From positions 579-54,611 of the forward strand of contig PXSQ01000020.1 of NCBI GenBank assembly GCA_003022725.1: a stretch of 54,033 nucleotides of DNA, given 5' to 3'. How positions within the stretch are numbered: the first letter of the stretch is position 1; each line of letters opens with the position of its first letter. The notes under the pieces were generated by a model. That model had not been told where the DNA came from. It made no database searches and saw only the letters and a program-made list of their open reading frames with translations. Below are positions 1 through 9,484 of this stretch, one piece after another. This DNA is from Halobacteriales archaeon SW_7_65_23. GTDB taxonomy: Archaea; Halobacteriota; Halobacteria; Halobacteriales; Haloarculaceae. The translations under genes and the position numbers were made by a program.

Positions 1-744
1 GTCGAGAACGGTCACGTCGTTCACATCGACAAGCAGACTGGTCGACACACGGTCAGAATGGCTGCCGGCTCGGATTTTGTCCAGCCAGATACTGTGACAG
101 AACTAGAGGACGCATACTGTCGAAAGACGATTTCCTCGAACGATATCCTGGCAGTCCACAATGCCCCAGAAGAAGGATGGGAAGACGATCCGGGATACAA
201 AGAGTGGGGGGTCGCCTGTTACATCGGTAGCCGGATTGAGGTCAGCGACGAGCTCTACGGAACGCTCTGTTTCGTCAACGAGCAGCCCCGCAGGACGGCG
301 TTCACTCAGCCCGAGCGGACGTTCGTCGATCTCATGACGCGGTGGGTGAGCCAGGTGTTCGAGCGCCGGGAGTACGAACGGGAGGTCTCCCGGCAGGAAT
401 CGGCGCTCGACGCGGTCCCGGACGCCGTGTTCGTCCTCGACGACGAGGACCGGTTCGGGCTGGTCAACGACGCGATGGCGAGACTGACGGGCTACTCCCG
501 CGAACGGTTGCTCGGTGCGGACGCCTCGCTCGTGTTCGACCGGGAAACGATCGCGCTCTCTCGGGATCGTGACCGCCACGCCGGCGGCGATGGCAGTGTC
601 GAACCCGCCGAGGTAACCGTCGAGACCGCAGACGGTGAGACAGTCACCTGTGCGGTGATCGGGATCGCCGACCCGGGCCCCTCGGGCCGGCACGGGACAG
701 TAGTCCTCCGGGCGAGCAGCGAACCGGGCCCGGACGGCGAGTGA
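1..744 (+). CDS. GAF-PAS sensor protein, 5' end outside window
   Basis: The frame is open from the first base, so the N-terminus lies to the left; an internal ATG at 58 is probably not the start. The first ~115 visible residues resemble the C-terminal half of a GAF domain (EVSDELYGTLCFV, then QPERTFVDLMTRWVSQ). After a short helical linker comes a PAS domain (SALDAVPDAVFVLDDEDRF, then ARLTGYSRERLLG). The protein stops right after the PAS domain, with no histidine kinase core and no bacterio-opsin-activator type HTH, which often follow this arrangement in haloarchaea. It is probably a cytoplasmic signal-sensing protein, or a truncated member of such a family. Ligand and partner cannot be told from sequence. 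Confidence 0.75.
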   Translation, partial: VENGHVVHIDKQTGRHTVRMAAGSDFVQPDTVTELEDAYCRKTISSNDILAVHNAPEEGWEDDPGYKEWGVACYIGSRIEVSDELYGTLCFVNEQPRRTAFTQPERTFVDLMTRWVSQVFERREYEREVSRQESALDAVPDAVFVLDDEDRFGLVNDAMARLTGYSRERLLGADASLVFDRETIALSRDRDRHAGGDGSVEPAEVTVETADGETVTCAVIGIADPGPSGRHGTVVLRASSEPGPDGE

Positions 745-820
745 TGCGGACGCGAGGCTGGTGACGGGTCTGTCGGGCCGATACCACGCTCACGTCGAGC
801 CGGCCTCGCGGGCCGGAGAA

Positions 821-1252
821 TCAGCCCTCGCCGCGCTCGGCGAGGATCTTCTCGACGATTTCGCCGGAGGAGAGGAGTTCCTCGGCGCTTCGCTCGCGCG
901 CGGACGCTCGCCGGACCTCGCAGTCGATGCCGCGCTCGGCGAGCTGGGACTCGATCGCTTCGGCGTCGTGGTGCTGATCGTAACCGAGGGCGATCACGTC
1001 CGGATCGATCTCCTCGATCGGGACGAAGATGTCCGCGGGGTGACCGAGCCGCGCGTGATCGACCGGATCCAGCGCCGCCACCATCTCGACGCGCTGGGGT
1101 CCGGGGACGACGGGGTCGGGTTTGTGGGTCACGTTCGACTGCCGTGCGACGATCACGTGGAGCGTGTCGCCCATCGACCGGGCGTCCTGCAGGTAGTGGA
1201 CGTGGCCCGGGTGGAGAAGGTCGAACGTCCCCTGTGCGACGACGCGTCTCAT
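821..1252 (-). CDS. ribL: FAD synthase, archaeal RibL type
   Basis: A 143-residue nucleotidyltransferase of the cytidylyltransferase fold. The N-terminus reads [18 protein letters not shown], with the HxGH nucleotide-binding motif (HPGH, residues 14-17). Length and sequence fit archaeal RibL, which joins AMP from ATP to FMN to give FAD. A glycerol-3-phosphate cytidylyltransferase-like activity is the main alternative within this family. The start is the ATG at 1252. A much longer open frame continues upstream on this strand but is the antisense shadow of the RecJ-like gene. The gene is divergent from that gene with 168 bases between them. Confidence 0.9.
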   Translation of the reverse strand: MRRVVAQGTFDLLHPGHVHYLQDARSMGDTLHVIVARQSNVTHKPDPVVPGPQRVEMVAALDPVDHARLGHPADIFVPIEEIDPDVIALGYDQHHDAEAIESQLAERGIDCEVRRASARERSAEELLSSGEIVEKILAERGEG

Positions 1253-1388
1253 CGCTCGTCCCCGGGCCGCGTGCCGAACTGCGCACTGCTCGGGCGGACG
1301 GCTCCCATGTACTGGCGTCGGTTCCGGCCCCTTACAAGGGTTCCGAAGCCGCCATCCGAGCCTGTCGACGCGCAGACGCATATCGAAG

Positions 1389-1397
1389 CTTAAAAAC
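1389..1397 (+). promoter_or_regulatory. TATA-like box of the RecJ-like gene
   Basis: CTTAAAAAC lies about 28 bases before the ATG at 1421. This is the distance expected if transcription starts at or next to the start codon (leaderless mRNA), which is common in haloarchaea. Confidence 0.55.
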
Positions 1398-1420
1398 GGG
1401 CAAGCGTCATACAGGGCGAT

Positions 1421-3340
1421 ATGTCTACACCCAACGGTACCGGGGACGACGGTACCGACCTCGCGGCTGATTCCGATTCGATAGTCTACGACCTCGATCC
1501 GCAGTGCACGCTGGACGACATCGAAACCGGCGAACGCTACCTCGCGACGGTGAACGGCGTCGTCGAGTACGGCGTGTTCGTCGACCTCTCCGAGGAAATT
1601 TCGGGGCTCGTCCACGTCTCCAACCTCGTCGGCAACTACGACGTCGGCGACGACCTTGTCGTCGAACTCGCCGAGGTCCGCGAGGACGGCGACGTGAGCT
1701 TCACCGAAGTACAGATGGCGGAGTACCAGACGGCGTCTGTCGGCCACGGCTCGCGCGTCGACGCGGCTGACCTCGATGGCCACGCCGGGGAGACGGCCCA
1801 CGTCGAGGGGCAGGTCGTCCAGATCAAGCAGACCGGTGGACCGACGATCTTCCAGGTGCGGACCGAGACGGGGGTCCTGCCGGCCGCTGCGTTCGAGGAG
1901 GCCGGCGTCCGAGCCTACCCAGAGGTGGTTCTCGACGACATCGTCCGCGTCACGGGGACAGTCGAGTCCCGGAACGACCACCACCAGCTTGAGATCGACG
2001 AACTCGGCGTCCTGGCCGGACAGGCCCGCGACCGGGTCGAGAGCCGGCTTGACGACGCCCGCGCGGAGCGGATCGAACCGGCCGCCGTCGACCCGCTGGT
2101 CGCCTGGCCGGCGTTCGAGACGCTGCGGGACGACCTGACGGACGTCGCCCGCCGGCTCCGGGAGACCGTCCTGGAAGGCCGGCCGATCCGGATCCGCCAC
2201 CACGCGGACGGCGACGGCCTGTGTGCGAGCGTGCCGCTCCAGTACGCGCTGGAACGGTTCATCACCGACACCTGGGAGGACCCGGACGCGGCACAGCACC
2301 TCCTCAAGCGGCTGCCGAGCAAGGCGCCGTTCTACGAACTCGAGGACGTCACCCGCGATCTGAACTTCGCGCTGGAGAACCGCAAGCGCCACGGCCAGAA
2401 GCTCCCGCTGTTCCTGATGCTGGACAACGGGAGTACCGAGGAAGACACGCCGGCCTACCGGAACCTCGCCCACTACGACGTCCCGATCCTCGTCGTCGAT
2501 CACCACCACCCCGACCCCGAGGCGGTCGAGGGGCTGGTCGAGCAGCACGTCAACCCCTACCTGTACGGGGAGGACTACCGGATCACGACCGGGATGATGT
2601 GCGTCGAGGTCGCCCGGATGATCGACCCGTCGCTCACCGACGAGCTGTCCCACGTCCCCGCAGTGGCGGGGCTGTCGGACCGCTCGGAGGGCGAGGCGAT
2701 GGACCAGTACCTCGCCCTCGCGGACGAGGCGGGGTACGACGAGGCGCGCCTGCTCGACATCGGCGAGGCGCTGGACTACGCCACCTACTGGCTGAAGTAC
2801 AACGCCGGCCGGGAGCTGGTCAACGACCTGCTGTACGTCAACTGCGACGACCGGGGGCGCCACGAGGAGCTGGTCGACCTGCTCGCCGAGCGCGCCGAGC
2901 GCGACGTCGACCACCAGCTCGAGGCGGCAATGCAGCACGTCACCCACGAGGAGCTCGACAACGGTGCCCACCTCTACCGGATCGACGTCGAGAACCACGC
3001 CAAACGGTTCACCTACCCCGCACCCGGGAAGACGACCGGGAAGATCCACGACCGGAAGGTCGAGGAGACGGGCGATCCGGTGATCACGATCGGGTTCGGC
3101 CCGGACTTCGCGGTCCTGCGCTCGGACGGCGTCCGGCTGGACATCCCGGAGATGGTCGCCGAACTCCAGTCGGAGGTGCCAGGCGGCGGCGTCAGCGGCG
3201 GCGGCCACCTCGTCGTCGGCTCGATCAAGTTCGTCGAGGGGATGCGCAAGGCGGTCATCGACGCCCTCGTCGAGAAGATGGCCGACGCCGAGATCGACGA
3301 AGCGCTCGGGAGTTCGGCCGTCCTGCCCGACGAGCCCTGA
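1421..3340 (+). CDS. RecJ-like DHH nuclease with S1 and OB domains
   Basis: A 639-residue protein. An S1-type RNA-binding domain lies at about residues 33-97 ([20 protein letters not shown]). A second OB-fold follows at about 120-197 and a DHH phosphoesterase domain from about 245. DHH motifs are HHADGDG (260-266), LMLDNGS (333-339) and DHHHP (360-364), and a DHHA1-type C-terminus carries GGGVSGGGH near 595. These are the metal-binding and substrate motifs of RecJ-type exonucleases. Archaeal RecJ-like proteins act in DNA replication and repair (GINS-associated nuclease) or as RNA exonucleases. The S1 domain favours RNA or RNA/DNA hybrid substrates here, but that is inference. The stop codon abuts that of the convergent phospholipase-D-fold gene. 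Confidence 0.88.
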   Translation: MSTPNGTGDDGTDLAADSDSIVYDLDPQCTLDDIETGERYLATVNGVVEYGVFVDLSEEISGLVHVSNLVGNYDVGDDLVVELAEVREDGDVSFTEVQMAEYQTASVGHGSRVDAADLDGHAGETAHVEGQVVQIKQTGGPTIFQVRTETGVLPAAAFEEAGVRAYPEVVLDDIVRVTGTVESRNDHHQLEIDELGVLAGQARDRVESRLDDARAERIEPAAVDPLVAWPAFETLRDDLTDVARRLRETVLEGRPIRIRHHADGDGLCASVPLQYALERFITDTWEDPDAAQHLLKRLPSKAPFYELEDVTRDLNFALENRKRHGQKLPLFLMLDNGSTEEDTPAYRNLAHYDVPILVVDHHHPDPEAVEGLVEQHVNPYLYGEDYRITTGMMCVEVARMIDPSLTDELSHVPAVAGLSDRSEGEAMDQYLALADEAGYDEARLLDIGEALDYATYWLKYNAGRELVNDLLYVNCDDRGRHEELVDLLAERAERDVDHQLEAAMQHVTHEELDNGAHLYRIDVENHAKRFTYPAPGKTTGKIHDRKVEETGDPVITIGFGPDFAVLRSDGVRLDIPEMVAELQSEVPGGGVSGGGHLVVGSIKFVEGMRKAVIDALVEKMADAEIDEALGSSAVLPDEP

Positions 3341-5005
3341 TCACCGCTCGAACCGGAGCCGCGCGGCGACGAGGATCGCCAGCACCGCCGCCGCGAGGCA
3401 GGCAAGTGCGAGGCCGAGCGGCAGCTGGTGGCCGCTCCCAGGCCGGTTGCTCCCGCCACCGCCAGTCCAGTCCGCGTCGAACACCTCGCCGAAGTACCCT
3501 GCGGCTGCTTCGCCCTCAAGCACCAGCACGACCTCGCGGTTCTCCCGCAGCGAGTTCGCGTTCCAGTTGACGCTGCCGACTGCCACGGTCTCCCCGTCGA
3601 CGAGCAGCCCCTTGGCGTGGATCTTCTCGAAGCGGCCGTCGGGGTCGGCGAGCCGCACCGACAGCGGGAGCTCTCCCGTCTCGGCCTGCTCCTCGAGCCA
3701 CGTCGCAAGCTGCTGGTTCTCCTCGCGGACGTACCACGCGCTCGACAGCAGGATGCGGACTTCGACGCCCCGCTCGGCCGCGTCGAGCGCCGCCTCGAGG
3801 AGCCGGAAGTCGCGGCTCCCGATGCGGACCTGCTTGATCGCGATTGACTTCTCAGCATCCTCCAGGAGCGCGACGAGTTCCTGTTCTGCATTGTCGGGTG
3901 TCACGAGCAGTTTCGTCCGCTGGACGGGGACCGATCGGGCGTCGAAGTTCGAGGGATGCTCCCCATCAGCCGGCTCGTCCTCGACGACGCTCGCGTCCTC
4001 GACGGTGTTCCATGGAATCGCGTCCGCCCAGCCGGCGTCGGCGCGGAAGGTGTCGGCGAGCCCCTCGACAATCGGCTCCTGGTCGGTCAGCACCGCCCAG
4101 CCGCGGCTCGACCGGCCGCCGACGCCGGACGGTTTCCAGTTCTCGGTCGTCACGAGCGCGCGGTCGTCGACGACCGCGTATTTGGCATGGTGAAACCGGT
4201 AGCGCGCCCGCTGGCCGCCGCTGACCCGCACCGGAACCCCTGCCGCTACGAGGTCGTCGAGCGCTGCTGCAGCCCGCTCGGACATGCCGCCGACCGGCGA
4301 GTCCTCGACTAGCACCTCGACGGTGACCCCGCGGCGGTCGGCCGCGAGCAGGGCATCGACGACCCGGCGGGAGCTAAGCGTGTATCCGGCGAGCAGGATC
4401 CGGTCGTCGGCGCTTCGCAACGCCTCGATGGCTCGGTCTGGTTCGTCCGGGAGGACGAACACCTCGACCTCGCCGCTGCCGGCCGTCACGACGGGCCGGT
4501 CGGTCGCGCCGAGCGACCGCCACTGGCCCGTCGTGGCGTTGTAGACCTCCCCCTCGGTGGCGCGATCGAACGACACATCGTCAACTACCGTCCCGTTGTG
4601 GAGTAGCCGGACGTGGTCGCCGCCGTTGGCGAGCTGGAGCCGGTCGGACAGTGGTGCGACGCGCCGATCTGTGACAGCGGCCGTCAAGTTCGGGTGCGTC
4701 GAGAAAGTCACGGATCCACCGCCTGGCGGCGGCCGCGGCGGCGCCTGGTTCTCCCCGGTCGCCAGTGGCACGGTTACCTGGTCGTCGGCGAGTGCGTACT
4801 CCGAGAGGTCGGCGCCAGGAGGCAGCCACAGCCTGACGAACTCCCCCTTGTCCCCGTGTGTCGGGGGATTCGGGTAGACGTCGATGATCCGGGCTTCGTC
4901 GCTGCTGGCCGGCGGCCCTGCACCAGCACCGGCAGTTCCAGCCGGCGCCGCTGCTCCAGCACCGAGACTTGTGACCACCGCGACTGCGACGAGGACCGGG
5001 AGCAC
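3341..5005 (-). CDS. Exported phospholipase-D-fold protein with lamin-tail-like domain
   Basis: 554 residues from a GTG start at 5005. A hydrophobic signal segment occupies residues 1-25. A region at about 35-140 (RIIDVYPNPPTHGDKGEFVRL) resembles the lamin-tail domain of secreted nucleases. Two HKD-type motifs follow: HHAKYAVVDDRALVTTENW and KIHAKGLLVDGETVAVGSVNW, each with H-x-K-x4-D. Two such motifs make one complete PLD active site, so it may hydrolyse phosphodiesters in lipid or nucleic acid. The C-terminus has a membrane segment (LALACLAAAVLAILVAARL) followed by arginines, so the enzyme domain should face outside and be tethered. The substrate is not predictable; extracellular nuclease is a reasonable guess given the lamin-tail domain. 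Confidence 0.8.
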   Translation of the reverse strand: MLPVLVAVAVVTSLGAGAAAPAGTAGAGAGPPASSDEARIIDVYPNPPTHGDKGEFVRLWLPPGADLSEYALADDQVTVPLATGENQAPPRPPPGGGSVTFSTHPNLTAAVTDRRVAPLSDRLQLANGGDHVRLLHNGTVVDDVSFDRATEGEVYNATTGQWRSLGATDRPVVTAGSGEVEVFVLPDEPDRAIEALRSADDRILLAGYTLSSRRVVDALLAADRRGVTVEVLVEDSPVGGMSERAAAALDDLVAAGVPVRVSGGQRARYRFHHAKYAVVDDRALVTTENWKPSGVGGRSSRGWAVLTDQEPIVEGLADTFRADAGWADAIPWNTVEDASVVEDEPADGEHPSNFDARSVPVQRTKLLVTPDNAEQELVALLEDAEKSIAIKQVRIGSRDFRLLEAALDAAERGVEVRILLSSAWYVREENQQLATWLEEQAETGELPLSVRLADPDGRFEKIHAKGLLVDGETVAVGSVNWNANSLRENREVVLVLEGEAAAGYFGEVFDADWTGGGGSNRPGSGHQLPLGLALACLAAAVLAILVAARLRFER

Positions 5006-5028
5006 GCCACGTGCTGGTCCCGTGATCG

Positions 5029-5038
5029 CTTATAAACG
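5029..5038 (-). promoter_or_regulatory. TATA-like box of the phospholipase-D-fold gene
   Basis: Read on the minus strand this is CGTTTATAAG, about 28 bases before the GTG start at 5005. The spacing supports both the chosen start and a nearly leaderless transcript. Confidence 0.55.
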
Positions 5039-5102
5039 TGCGGACTGGCGGCTCGCTATTGGAGCAGAGACGACTCGGCCCGCCACCGAGACGAACAGCC
5101 GC

Positions 5103-5741
5103 TCAATCGAGGGAAACTGTCCGTTCGCACTCCAGACAGACGACAGTCGTGCCGTCGTCGAGTAGCTCGTACCTGTCGCTGTTGAGGCCGACGATCCCGC
5201 GTTCGCGCCAGGCGGCGCCGCAGTGCTCGTAGGGGCAGCGCGCGGGGACGTTCCCGCTGTCTCCGCTTTCCTCGACGACCTCTTCGAGCGTCTCGAGGTC
5301 GTGTCTGAGGTCTTCGTCGTCGCCGAGTTCCTCCTCGAGGTGTTCGAGGTGCCCTGCCAGGTGGGCGTCGGGCGGCTCCTCCTCGATCTCGAAGTCGCGG
5401 TCTCTCGCTCCGCCCTGGCCGCCGAGGAGGGCGCTGTTCCCCGGCAGATCGGAGCCGTCTGGCTCGTCCCGCAGTTCGTCCTCCGACCAGTTGTTTTTCT
5501 CGACCGGCTGGAACTGCGTCTCCGTCGGGTCATCGTCGTCGTCCAGCAGAGTGTTGACCCTGAGAACGGCGACGATGATCGCGGTGAGAACGAGTGGCAG
5601 AACTAGGAGCGTTCGGCGGTCAGAGAGCCCGTTTTCGAGGAGGCTCGCGGCCCCCGGGATCGACAGCAATGGTCGCAGTGCGAACACGCTGATCACGGAG
5701 AGAACCGCGAGAGCACCGAACAGTCGCCGGACAGTTCCCAT
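5103..5741 (-). CDS. Membrane protein with C-terminal zinc-ribbon-like region
   Basis: 212 residues, function unknown. Two hydrophobic segments are at about residues 8-28 and 44-62, separated by a short loop. A run of aspartates and a long acidic cytoplasmic region follow. The last ~55 residues contain CPYEHC and CLEC pairs, typical of a small zinc ribbon, around DRYELLDDGTTVVC. The region between is rich in Glu/Asp and probably helical (EHLEEELGDDEDL). It could be a membrane-anchored adaptor that binds nucleic acid or protein through the zinc ribbon, but this is only a structural guess. An A/T-rich GTTTTAGA lies about 30 bases upstream. Confidence 0.65.
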   Translation of the reverse strand: MGTVRRLFGALAVLSVISVFALRPLLSIPGAASLLENGLSDRRTLLVLPLVLTAIIVAVLRVNTLLDDDDDPTETQFQPVEKNNWSEDELRDEPDGSDLPGNSALLGGQGGARDRDFEIEEEPPDAHLAGHLEHLEEELGDDEDLRHDLETLEEVVEESGDSGNVPARCPYEHCGAAWRERGIVGLNSDRYELLDDGTTVVCLECERTVSLD

Positions 5742-5834
5742 CGTTTTCGTCCGTTCGAGTGCAATGGTCTAAAACTCCCCGTTTGCCGCAGTTGCACGAT
5801 GCAGGCATCCGTGTGAGCGACGACTTCCCGGGAG

Positions 5835-5990
5835 TCAGGGCCGGTCCGGCGGCAGTTCCTCGGGGTGGTTCTCGATCAGTTCGAGGACCGGTTTGACCTC
5901 GTCGAAGCGTGGTCCCCTCGAAATCGTGCCCGTCTCCCGATCCCACTCGACGTCCTGCTCGCCCACCTGCTGTTGGCGGCAAGCATCGTC
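5835..5990 (-). pseudogene. Possible C-terminal gene remnant, unknown family
   Basis: On the minus strand a stretch reads EWDRETGTISRGPRFDEV then KPVLELIENHPEELPPDRP and a stop. It has the acidic composition of a haloarchaeal C-terminus, but there is no start codon or upstream domain. The opposite strand of the same bases reads as a plausible membrane segment (LLAHLLLAASIVLAALGG), so the coding strand is uncertain. The 462 bases between the flanking genes hold only this and the MscS-like remnant. Confidence 0.3.
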
Positions 5991-6031
5991 CTCGCGGCGC
6001 TGGGCGGGTACGTGCTCGCGAGCGGCCGACG

Positions 6032-6178
6032 GTGAACGTCAGCCAGGAGGGCTCGTGGGTGAGACTCCGACTGCGGTATCTCGTCCACCCGCGGCGGGGC
6101 CAGCGCGTTCGCAATCACCTCTACGAGCAGATTCTCGACAGGATGTTGACCGGCGCGATCGGACCTCGAAATGATTAA
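6032..6178 (+). pseudogene. MscS mechanosensitive channel C-terminal remnant
   Basis: The last 49 codons before a stop at 6178 read VNVSQEGSWVRLRLRYLVHP, then RRGQRVRNHLYEQILDRM. This matches the end of the soluble beta domain of small-conductance mechanosensitive channels, where a conserved Trp is followed by LxLRYxV. The membrane helices that should precede it are absent, so this is a truncated remnant. It ends 25 bases before the start of mfnA. Confidence 0.5.
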
Positions 6179-6203
6179 CCGTTTTCACCGTCACTTATTC
6201 CAC

Positions 6204-7262
6204 ATGCAGCAGGCGCAGTCGGCCGAACCGCAGGATTTCGATCGGGTTCTCACCTCGATGTGCACCGAACCCCACCCGCGGGCCCGCGAAGCGGCCGAAC
6301 GATTTCTCGCCACAAACCCCGGCGATCCAGGCACGTACGGGACGGTCGCCGACCTGGAGACGGAAGCCGTCGAGCTACTCGGCGAGATCGCGGGGCTGTC
6401 GGACCCGGCCGGCTACGTCTCCAGCGGCGGAACGGAGTCGAACATCCAGGCGGTTCGGATCGCCCGCAACCGCGCCGACACCGACGAGCCGAACGTCGTT
6501 GCGCCGACGAGCGCCCACTTCAGTTTCCACAAGGCCGCCGAACTCCTCGGAGTGGAACTGCGGACGGCGCCGACCGCCGACCACCGGGCCGGCGTCGCCG
6601 CCATGGCGGAGCTGGTCGACGACGACACCGTTGCCGTGATCGGCGTCGCCGGGTCGACAGAGTACGGCGTCGTCGACCCGATTCCGGCCATCGCCGACCT
6701 CGCGGCCGACGCTGGCGCGCTGTGTCACGTCGACGCCGCCTGGGGCGGGTTCTACCTCCCCTTTACCGGGCACGACTGGCACTTCGGCCACGCGGACATC
6801 GACACGCTGACGATCGATCCACACAAGGCCGGCCGTGCCGCGGTGCCCGCCGGCGGGTTGCTCGCACGCTCGGACTCGTTGTTCGACGACCTCGCCGTGG
6901 ACACCCCCTACCTGGAGTCGACCGCACAGATCACGTTGACGGGTACTCGGAGCGGTGCGGGCGTCGCCAGCGCCGTCGCGGCGATGGACGCGATGTGGCC
7001 CGGCGGCTACCGCGACCAGTACGAGCGGGCGATGGCCAACGCCGAGTGGCTCGCCGACGCCCTCGCCAGCCGGGGCCACGACGTGTTCGGCCCCGAACTC
7101 CCCTTGGTGACCGCCGACCTCTCGGTGCCGATGACCGACGAACTACGCGAGCGCGGCTGGCGCGTCTCGAAAACGGGCTCGGGCGAACTCCGCATCGTCT
7201 GTATGCCCCACGTCACCCGCTCGATGCTCCGCTCCTTTGTCGCCGACCTCGACTGGTACTGA
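6204..7262 (+). CDS. mfnA: L-aspartate/L-tyrosine decarboxylase MfnA
   Basis: A 352-residue PLP-dependent group II decarboxylase. The start is taken as the ATG at 6204, where the family sequence begins ([21 protein letters not shown]). An in-frame ATG at 6171 adds 11 residues and overlaps the upstream remnant. Visible motifs are [22 protein letters not shown] and [16 protein letters not shown], where the Lys is the expected PLP Schiff-base residue. In methanogens the enzyme makes tyramine for methanofuran. Haloarchaea lack methanofuran, and the accepted role there is decarboxylating aspartate to beta-alanine for coenzyme A. The window also encodes a PanE-like ketopantoate reductase, consistent with that pathway. 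Confidence 0.9.
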   Translation: MQQAQSAEPQDFDRVLTSMCTEPHPRAREAAERFLATNPGDPGTYGTVADLETEAVELLGEIAGLSDPAGYVSSGGTESNIQAVRIARNRADTDEPNVVAPTSAHFSFHKAAELLGVELRTAPTADHRAGVAAMAELVDDDTVAVIGVAGSTEYGVVDPIPAIADLAADAGALCHVDAAWGGFYLPFTGHDWHFGHADIDTLTIDPHKAGRAAVPAGGLLARSDSLFDDLAVDTPYLESTAQITLTGTRSGAGVASAVAAMDAMWPGGYRDQYERAMANAEWLADALASRGHDVFGPELPLVTADLSVPMTDELRERGWRVSKTGSGELRIVCMPHVTRSMLRSFVADLDWY

Positions 7263-7383
7263 CGCCGATTTCCGTTCGTGCCGTCGTCAGCAACACTGCG
7301 CCGGGCCGCCGGTTTCTGCTGGCGAGACCTTCCAACCTGACGCTTCCGGGACACACAAGTAGTCGCGCTCCAACAGTCGGGGT

Positions 7384-7590
7384 ATGAGCCTGCTCTCGGA
7401 CCTGGTACAGAGCATCATCGACATGCCGGGCGAGTTCGCGGACGTCGCCGCACAGGGCCCCATCGCGGGGGTCCTCCTGCTGATCGGGGCGCTACTGGTT
7501 GTCGTTCCCTCGCTCATTTTCGGCTATCTCACCCTCGGCGTCCTCGTGGACCTCGTTCTCCCCGACCGGGCGGAGATCAGCTACCCCTGA
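7384..7590 (+). CDS. Small two-helix membrane protein
   Basis: 68 residues, function unknown. The N-terminus is amphipathic (LLSDLVQSIIDMPGEFADVA). Two hydrophobic stretches follow, GVLLLIGALLVVVPSLIF and YLTLGVLVDLVL. Codon use matches the neighbours and it overlaps the end of the convergent mer-like gene by 10 bases, so it is likely real rather than a chance frame. Confidence 0.6.
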   Translation: MSLLSDLVQSIIDMPGEFADVAAQGPIAGVLLLIGALLVVVPSLIFGYLTLGVLVDLVLPDRAEISYP

Positions 7591-8579
7591 CACATCAACA
7601 GTCCACGGTCGCCGAGCAGCTCGATCGCGTCCGCGACGTCGGGGCCCAGCGGCGACCCGAACACGATGCTGTCGGCCTCGTCGAGAATCGTCTCGACGCG
7701 GTCGGCCACCGTCCCGGGCGTGCCGGCGAGGCAGAATGCGTCGATCATCGCCGGCGTCACCGCCGCGAACGCCTCGCGGAACTCGCCGGCGCTGATCGCC
7801 TCGCCGATCTCGGCGGCCCGGTCGGCGTCGAGGCCGTGGCGGTCGAGCACTGGATCGGGCGCGCTGCCGGCGATGAACGCTACCGGCGGGCGGGCAGCCT
7901 CCCGGGCGTGCTCGCGGTCGGTGGCGACGCTCACGCTCGCATACGCGGCGAAATCGAACGCGCCGCCGTTGACGCGGTCGTCGCGGTCCGTGGGTCGCTC
8001 GCCGAGTCCCTCGGCGACACGGTCGGCGGCCCAGGCGACGTCCCGCGGATGGGACCCGTTGTAGAGGACGCCGTCGGCGTGTTTGGCCGCCATGCGAGTC
8101 ATGTGCGGGCCCTGCGCGCCGACGTACACCGGGATGGAGCGGGCGTCGTAGTTCAGCCCGGCGTCGTCGGCAGCGAAGGTGCCGTCGTGGTCGACGCGCT
8201 CGCCGTCCCAGAGCCGGCGCGCGACCCGCATGGTCTCGAGGACGCGGCGGAGCGCGCGGCCCTGCTCGAATCCGAGGTTGGAAAGCGTCGCGCGATCGCC
8301 GGGGCCGACGCCGAAGACGCCGCGGCCGCCGGCGAGTTCGTCGATGGTTGCCATCCGCGAGGCGAGCGTCACTGGGTGGGTTTCGTAGGGGTTGGCGACA
8401 CCCGGGCCCAGCAGGAGGTCGTCGGTCGCGTCGGCGATCGCCGCGAGCGTGATGAACTCGTCGCGGTTGTTGTAGTGGTGGCTAACGAACGCCGCATCGA
8501 AGCCCGCCGCCTCGGCACCCGCAGCGTAGTCGGCGATCCGGGACGGCGGTTCCTCCGGCGTAAGTTCGATTCCGATCAT
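7581..8579 (-). CDS. mer: F420-dependent methylenetetrahydromethanopterin reductase-like (LLM family)
   Basis: 332 residues of the luciferase-like F420-dependent oxidoreductase family, beginning MIGIELTPEEPPSRIADYA at the ATG at 8579. Motifs include HHYNNRDEFITLAAIA, VFGVGPGDRATL and PVYVGAQGPHMTRMAA. Overall pattern and length match Mer, which reduces methylene-tetrahydropterin to the methyl form with F420H2. In haloarchaea the homologue is thought to serve one-carbon folate metabolism rather than methanogenesis. Its start overlaps the stop of cofE (ATGA), so the two are translationally coupled, linking an F420-using enzyme to F420 synthesis. Another F420-dependent dehydrogenase activity cannot be excluded. 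Confidence 0.8.
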   Translation of the reverse strand: MIGIELTPEEPPSRIADYAAGAEAAGFDAAFVSHHYNNRDEFITLAAIADATDDLLLGPGVANPYETHPVTLASRMATIDELAGGRGVFGVGPGDRATLSNLGFEQGRALRRVLETMRVARRLWDGERVDHDGTFAADDAGLNYDARSIPVYVGAQGPHMTRMAAKHADGVLYNGSHPRDVAWAADRVAEGLGERPTDRDDRVNGGAFDFAAYASVSVATDREHAREAARPPVAFIAGSAPDPVLDRHGLDADRAAEIGEAISAGEFREAFAAVTPAMIDAFCLAGTPGTVADRVETILDEADSIVFGSPLGPDVADAIELLGDRGLLMCQG

Positions 8580-9346
8580 GTTCCATCCTCCTCTCCGTCC
8601 GCGTCGGACCACTCGTGCAGCGCGGGCCGGATCAGATCGTCCTCGGGTTCGCGGAACAGGTCGTCGCTGCCAGCGAGGTCGCCGAACTCCCAGCCGCGGA
8701 CGACTGCGACGGGCGTCCCGCCGGCGCCCTCGCCGGTGACGAGGTTCGCCGCCGCGGCGAGTTCGTCGACGACGGCCTGGACGGTGACGTCCATCTCGCG
8801 GCCGTCGCGGTCGAGTTCGCCGCGCCAGTCCCGCGCGGCGGGCATCCCGGCCCAGCCGAGCGCGACCCCGCGCTGGCCGTAGCGGAACGGCCGGCCGGAG
8901 GTGTCCGTGACGATCACCCGCGCGCCGAGGCGCTCGTAGAGACGTTCGGCGCTCGCAGTCGGATCCTCGGGCAACAGCAGCAGGTCGGCGTCGGGGACGT
9001 TCGACCGGTCGATGCCCGCGTTGACGGTGACGTGGCCGAAGTGGGTGACCGCGAGCAGCATCGGCTCCTCCAGCAGCAGTTCCTCGCTCTCCTCGAGCAC
9101 CGCCTGGGCGAAGCGGGGATCCTTCCGTTCGCCGGCGAGGTCGCCGATCCGCCGGGCGATCCGCTCGGCGCGCTCGCCGGCCGGGAAGTCCGCGAGGTCG
9201 GCCTGCCTGCCCTCGGATTTCGAGACGATCGTGCTCGCGACGCAGACGACGTCGTCGGGCTGCAGGTCGACCTGCGCCTCGATCAGCGCCGCGAGGTCAT
9301 CGCCGGGCTGGATCTCCGGCAGCCCCTCCACCGCGAAAACGTTCAT
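8576..9346 (-). CDS. cofE: Coenzyme F420-0:L-glutamate ligase
   Basis: 256 residues, matching archaeal CofE, which adds glutamates to F420-0 by GTP-dependent ligation. Seen: a PEIQPGDDLAALI start, VVCVASTIVSKSEGR, HVTVNAGIDRSNVP, VTDTSGRPFRYGQRGVALG and NLVTGEGAGGTPV, all family hallmarks. The start is the ATG at 9346. An AGGAGGT sequence touches that ATG with almost no spacing, so it is unlikely to work as a normal Shine-Dalgarno site. The gene forms a two-gene operon with mer through an ATGA overlap. Confidence 0.92.
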   Translation of the reverse strand: MNVFAVEGLPEIQPGDDLAALIEAQVDLQPDDVVCVASTIVSKSEGRQADLADFPAGERAERIARRIGDLAGERKDPRFAQAVLEESEELLLEEPMLLAVTHFGHVTVNAGIDRSNVPDADLLLLPEDPTASAERLYERLGARVIVTDTSGRPFRYGQRGVALGWAGMPAARDWRGELDRDGREMDVTVQAVVDELAAAANLVTGEGAGGTPVAVVRGWEFGDLAGSDDLFREPEDDLIRPALHEWSDADGEEDGT

Positions 9347-9451
9347 ACCTCCTACTGTGCAGTGCCGGGGCAAAAAGCGACCGGAAGCGTCAGTTTCCCG
9401 CGGTGTTGCGCTATACACCCGGATGTGACTCTGTTACACGTCAGGAGGTGA

Positions 9452-9484
9452 TACTGGTGGCTGTAATTCTTTTACTCACCAGTA
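9452..9484. mobile_element. Family A element, 33-bp short form
   Basis: TACTGGTGGCTGTAA, then 18 bases ending in ACTCACCAGTA. The right flank TCA (9485-9487) is the stop codon of the phosphoesterase gene on the minus strand. The left flank is TGA rather than TCA, so no matching target duplication remains. A near-identical short form is at 34323. Confidence 0.7.

Noticed and set aside
1253-3208. Very long open frame on the minus strand joined to ribL
   Set aside because: It is antisense to the RecJ-like gene. High-GC haloarchaeal genes often leave open shadows, and only the last 143 codons match a protein family.
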